DNA from: Melieria omissa
Taxonomy: Eukaryota > Arthropoda > Insecta > Diptera > Ulidiidae
DNA: 64,000 nucleotides
Direction: 5' to 3'
NCBI GenBank assembly: GCA_963971225.1
Contig: OZ020270.1
Coordinates: forward strand, 71,812,432-71,876,431
Shown here: piece after piece, positions 63,966 to 64,000 of the stretch
Position numbering within the stretch: position 1 is the stretch's first letter
Layout: each line of letters opens with the position of its first letter
The notes under the pieces: model-generated
Seen by the model: the letters and a program-made list of their open reading frames with translations, nothing else
Told to the model about the DNA's origin: nothing
The model's database searches: none
Program-made: the position numbers and the translations under genes

Positions 63966-64000
63966 TCACTTTTTCTTGTAAGTTGCAATTACTTTATAAT

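Noticed and set aside
1..64000. CRISPR arrays, bacterial operons, ribosome-binding sites
   Set aside because: The sequence is eukaryotic (spliced plexin exon, fly retrotransposons); the repeated units are transposon tails, TIRs and SINEs.

Overview
The window is nuclear DNA from a higher fly. A tephritid-like fruit fly is my guess from the transposon mix, and nothing here proves the species. It holds one recognisable host coding exon and otherwise layer upon layer of mobile elements: non-LTR retrotransposons with fly-type reverse transcriptases, BEL/Pao and Gypsy-group LTR elements, mariner/Tc1, piggyBac, hAT and Harbinger DNA transposons, two tRNA-derived SINE families and many short TIR elements. 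I saw no operons, CRISPR arrays or functional RNA genes.

Host gene: 13112-14505 (+) is the first coding exon of a plexin, probably PlexA. It encodes a signal peptide, a Ser-rich linker and about 350 residues of Sema domain, and is bounded by a good splice acceptor and a GTAAGT donor. No later plexin exon is visible, so 14506-64000 is most simply read as the 5' part of a very long transposon-filled intron.

Layout. 1-2023: LINE with an open reverse transcriptase frame. 2241-6951: two copies of repeat M, hit by a hAT-like element (itself hit by a LOA-like LINE), a truncated SINE and a TTA-flanked MITE. 6985-12475: repeat X, split by hAT-like elements; one of these contains a further element with a second X copy and a SINE inside it. 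13112-14505: plexin exon. 14700-18131: dispersed repeats, a SINE and four MITE-like insertions. 18310-24913: element E1, containing a TTAA element, an internally deleted LOA-like LINE and a SINE. 25307-28855: Gypsy-group pieces, including two LTRs joined head to head. 28896-29962: an ITmD37E transposon. 33022-39049: E2, containing TTAA element Y, which contains E3, another copy of the same family. 40140-50440: six nested levels (LINE > mariner > piggyBac > LINE > SINEs and MITEs). 50452-63321: Harbinger-like element > BEL/Pao element with 98-99% identical LTRs > Tc3-like transposon and R1-clade LINE.

The order of events can be read because many insertions keep target-site duplications and several target families are present in more than one copy, giving natural empty sites. 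The least explained component is family E: about 2.4 kb, no coding capacity seen, ends TGGGCATCTCCC, a fixed set of 20-bp palindromes (TTGTACGATATATCGTACAA) and a repeated 11-mer (GTCGCGTCCGT). In E1 and E2 the same internal TTAA is occupied by TTAA-flanked elements.
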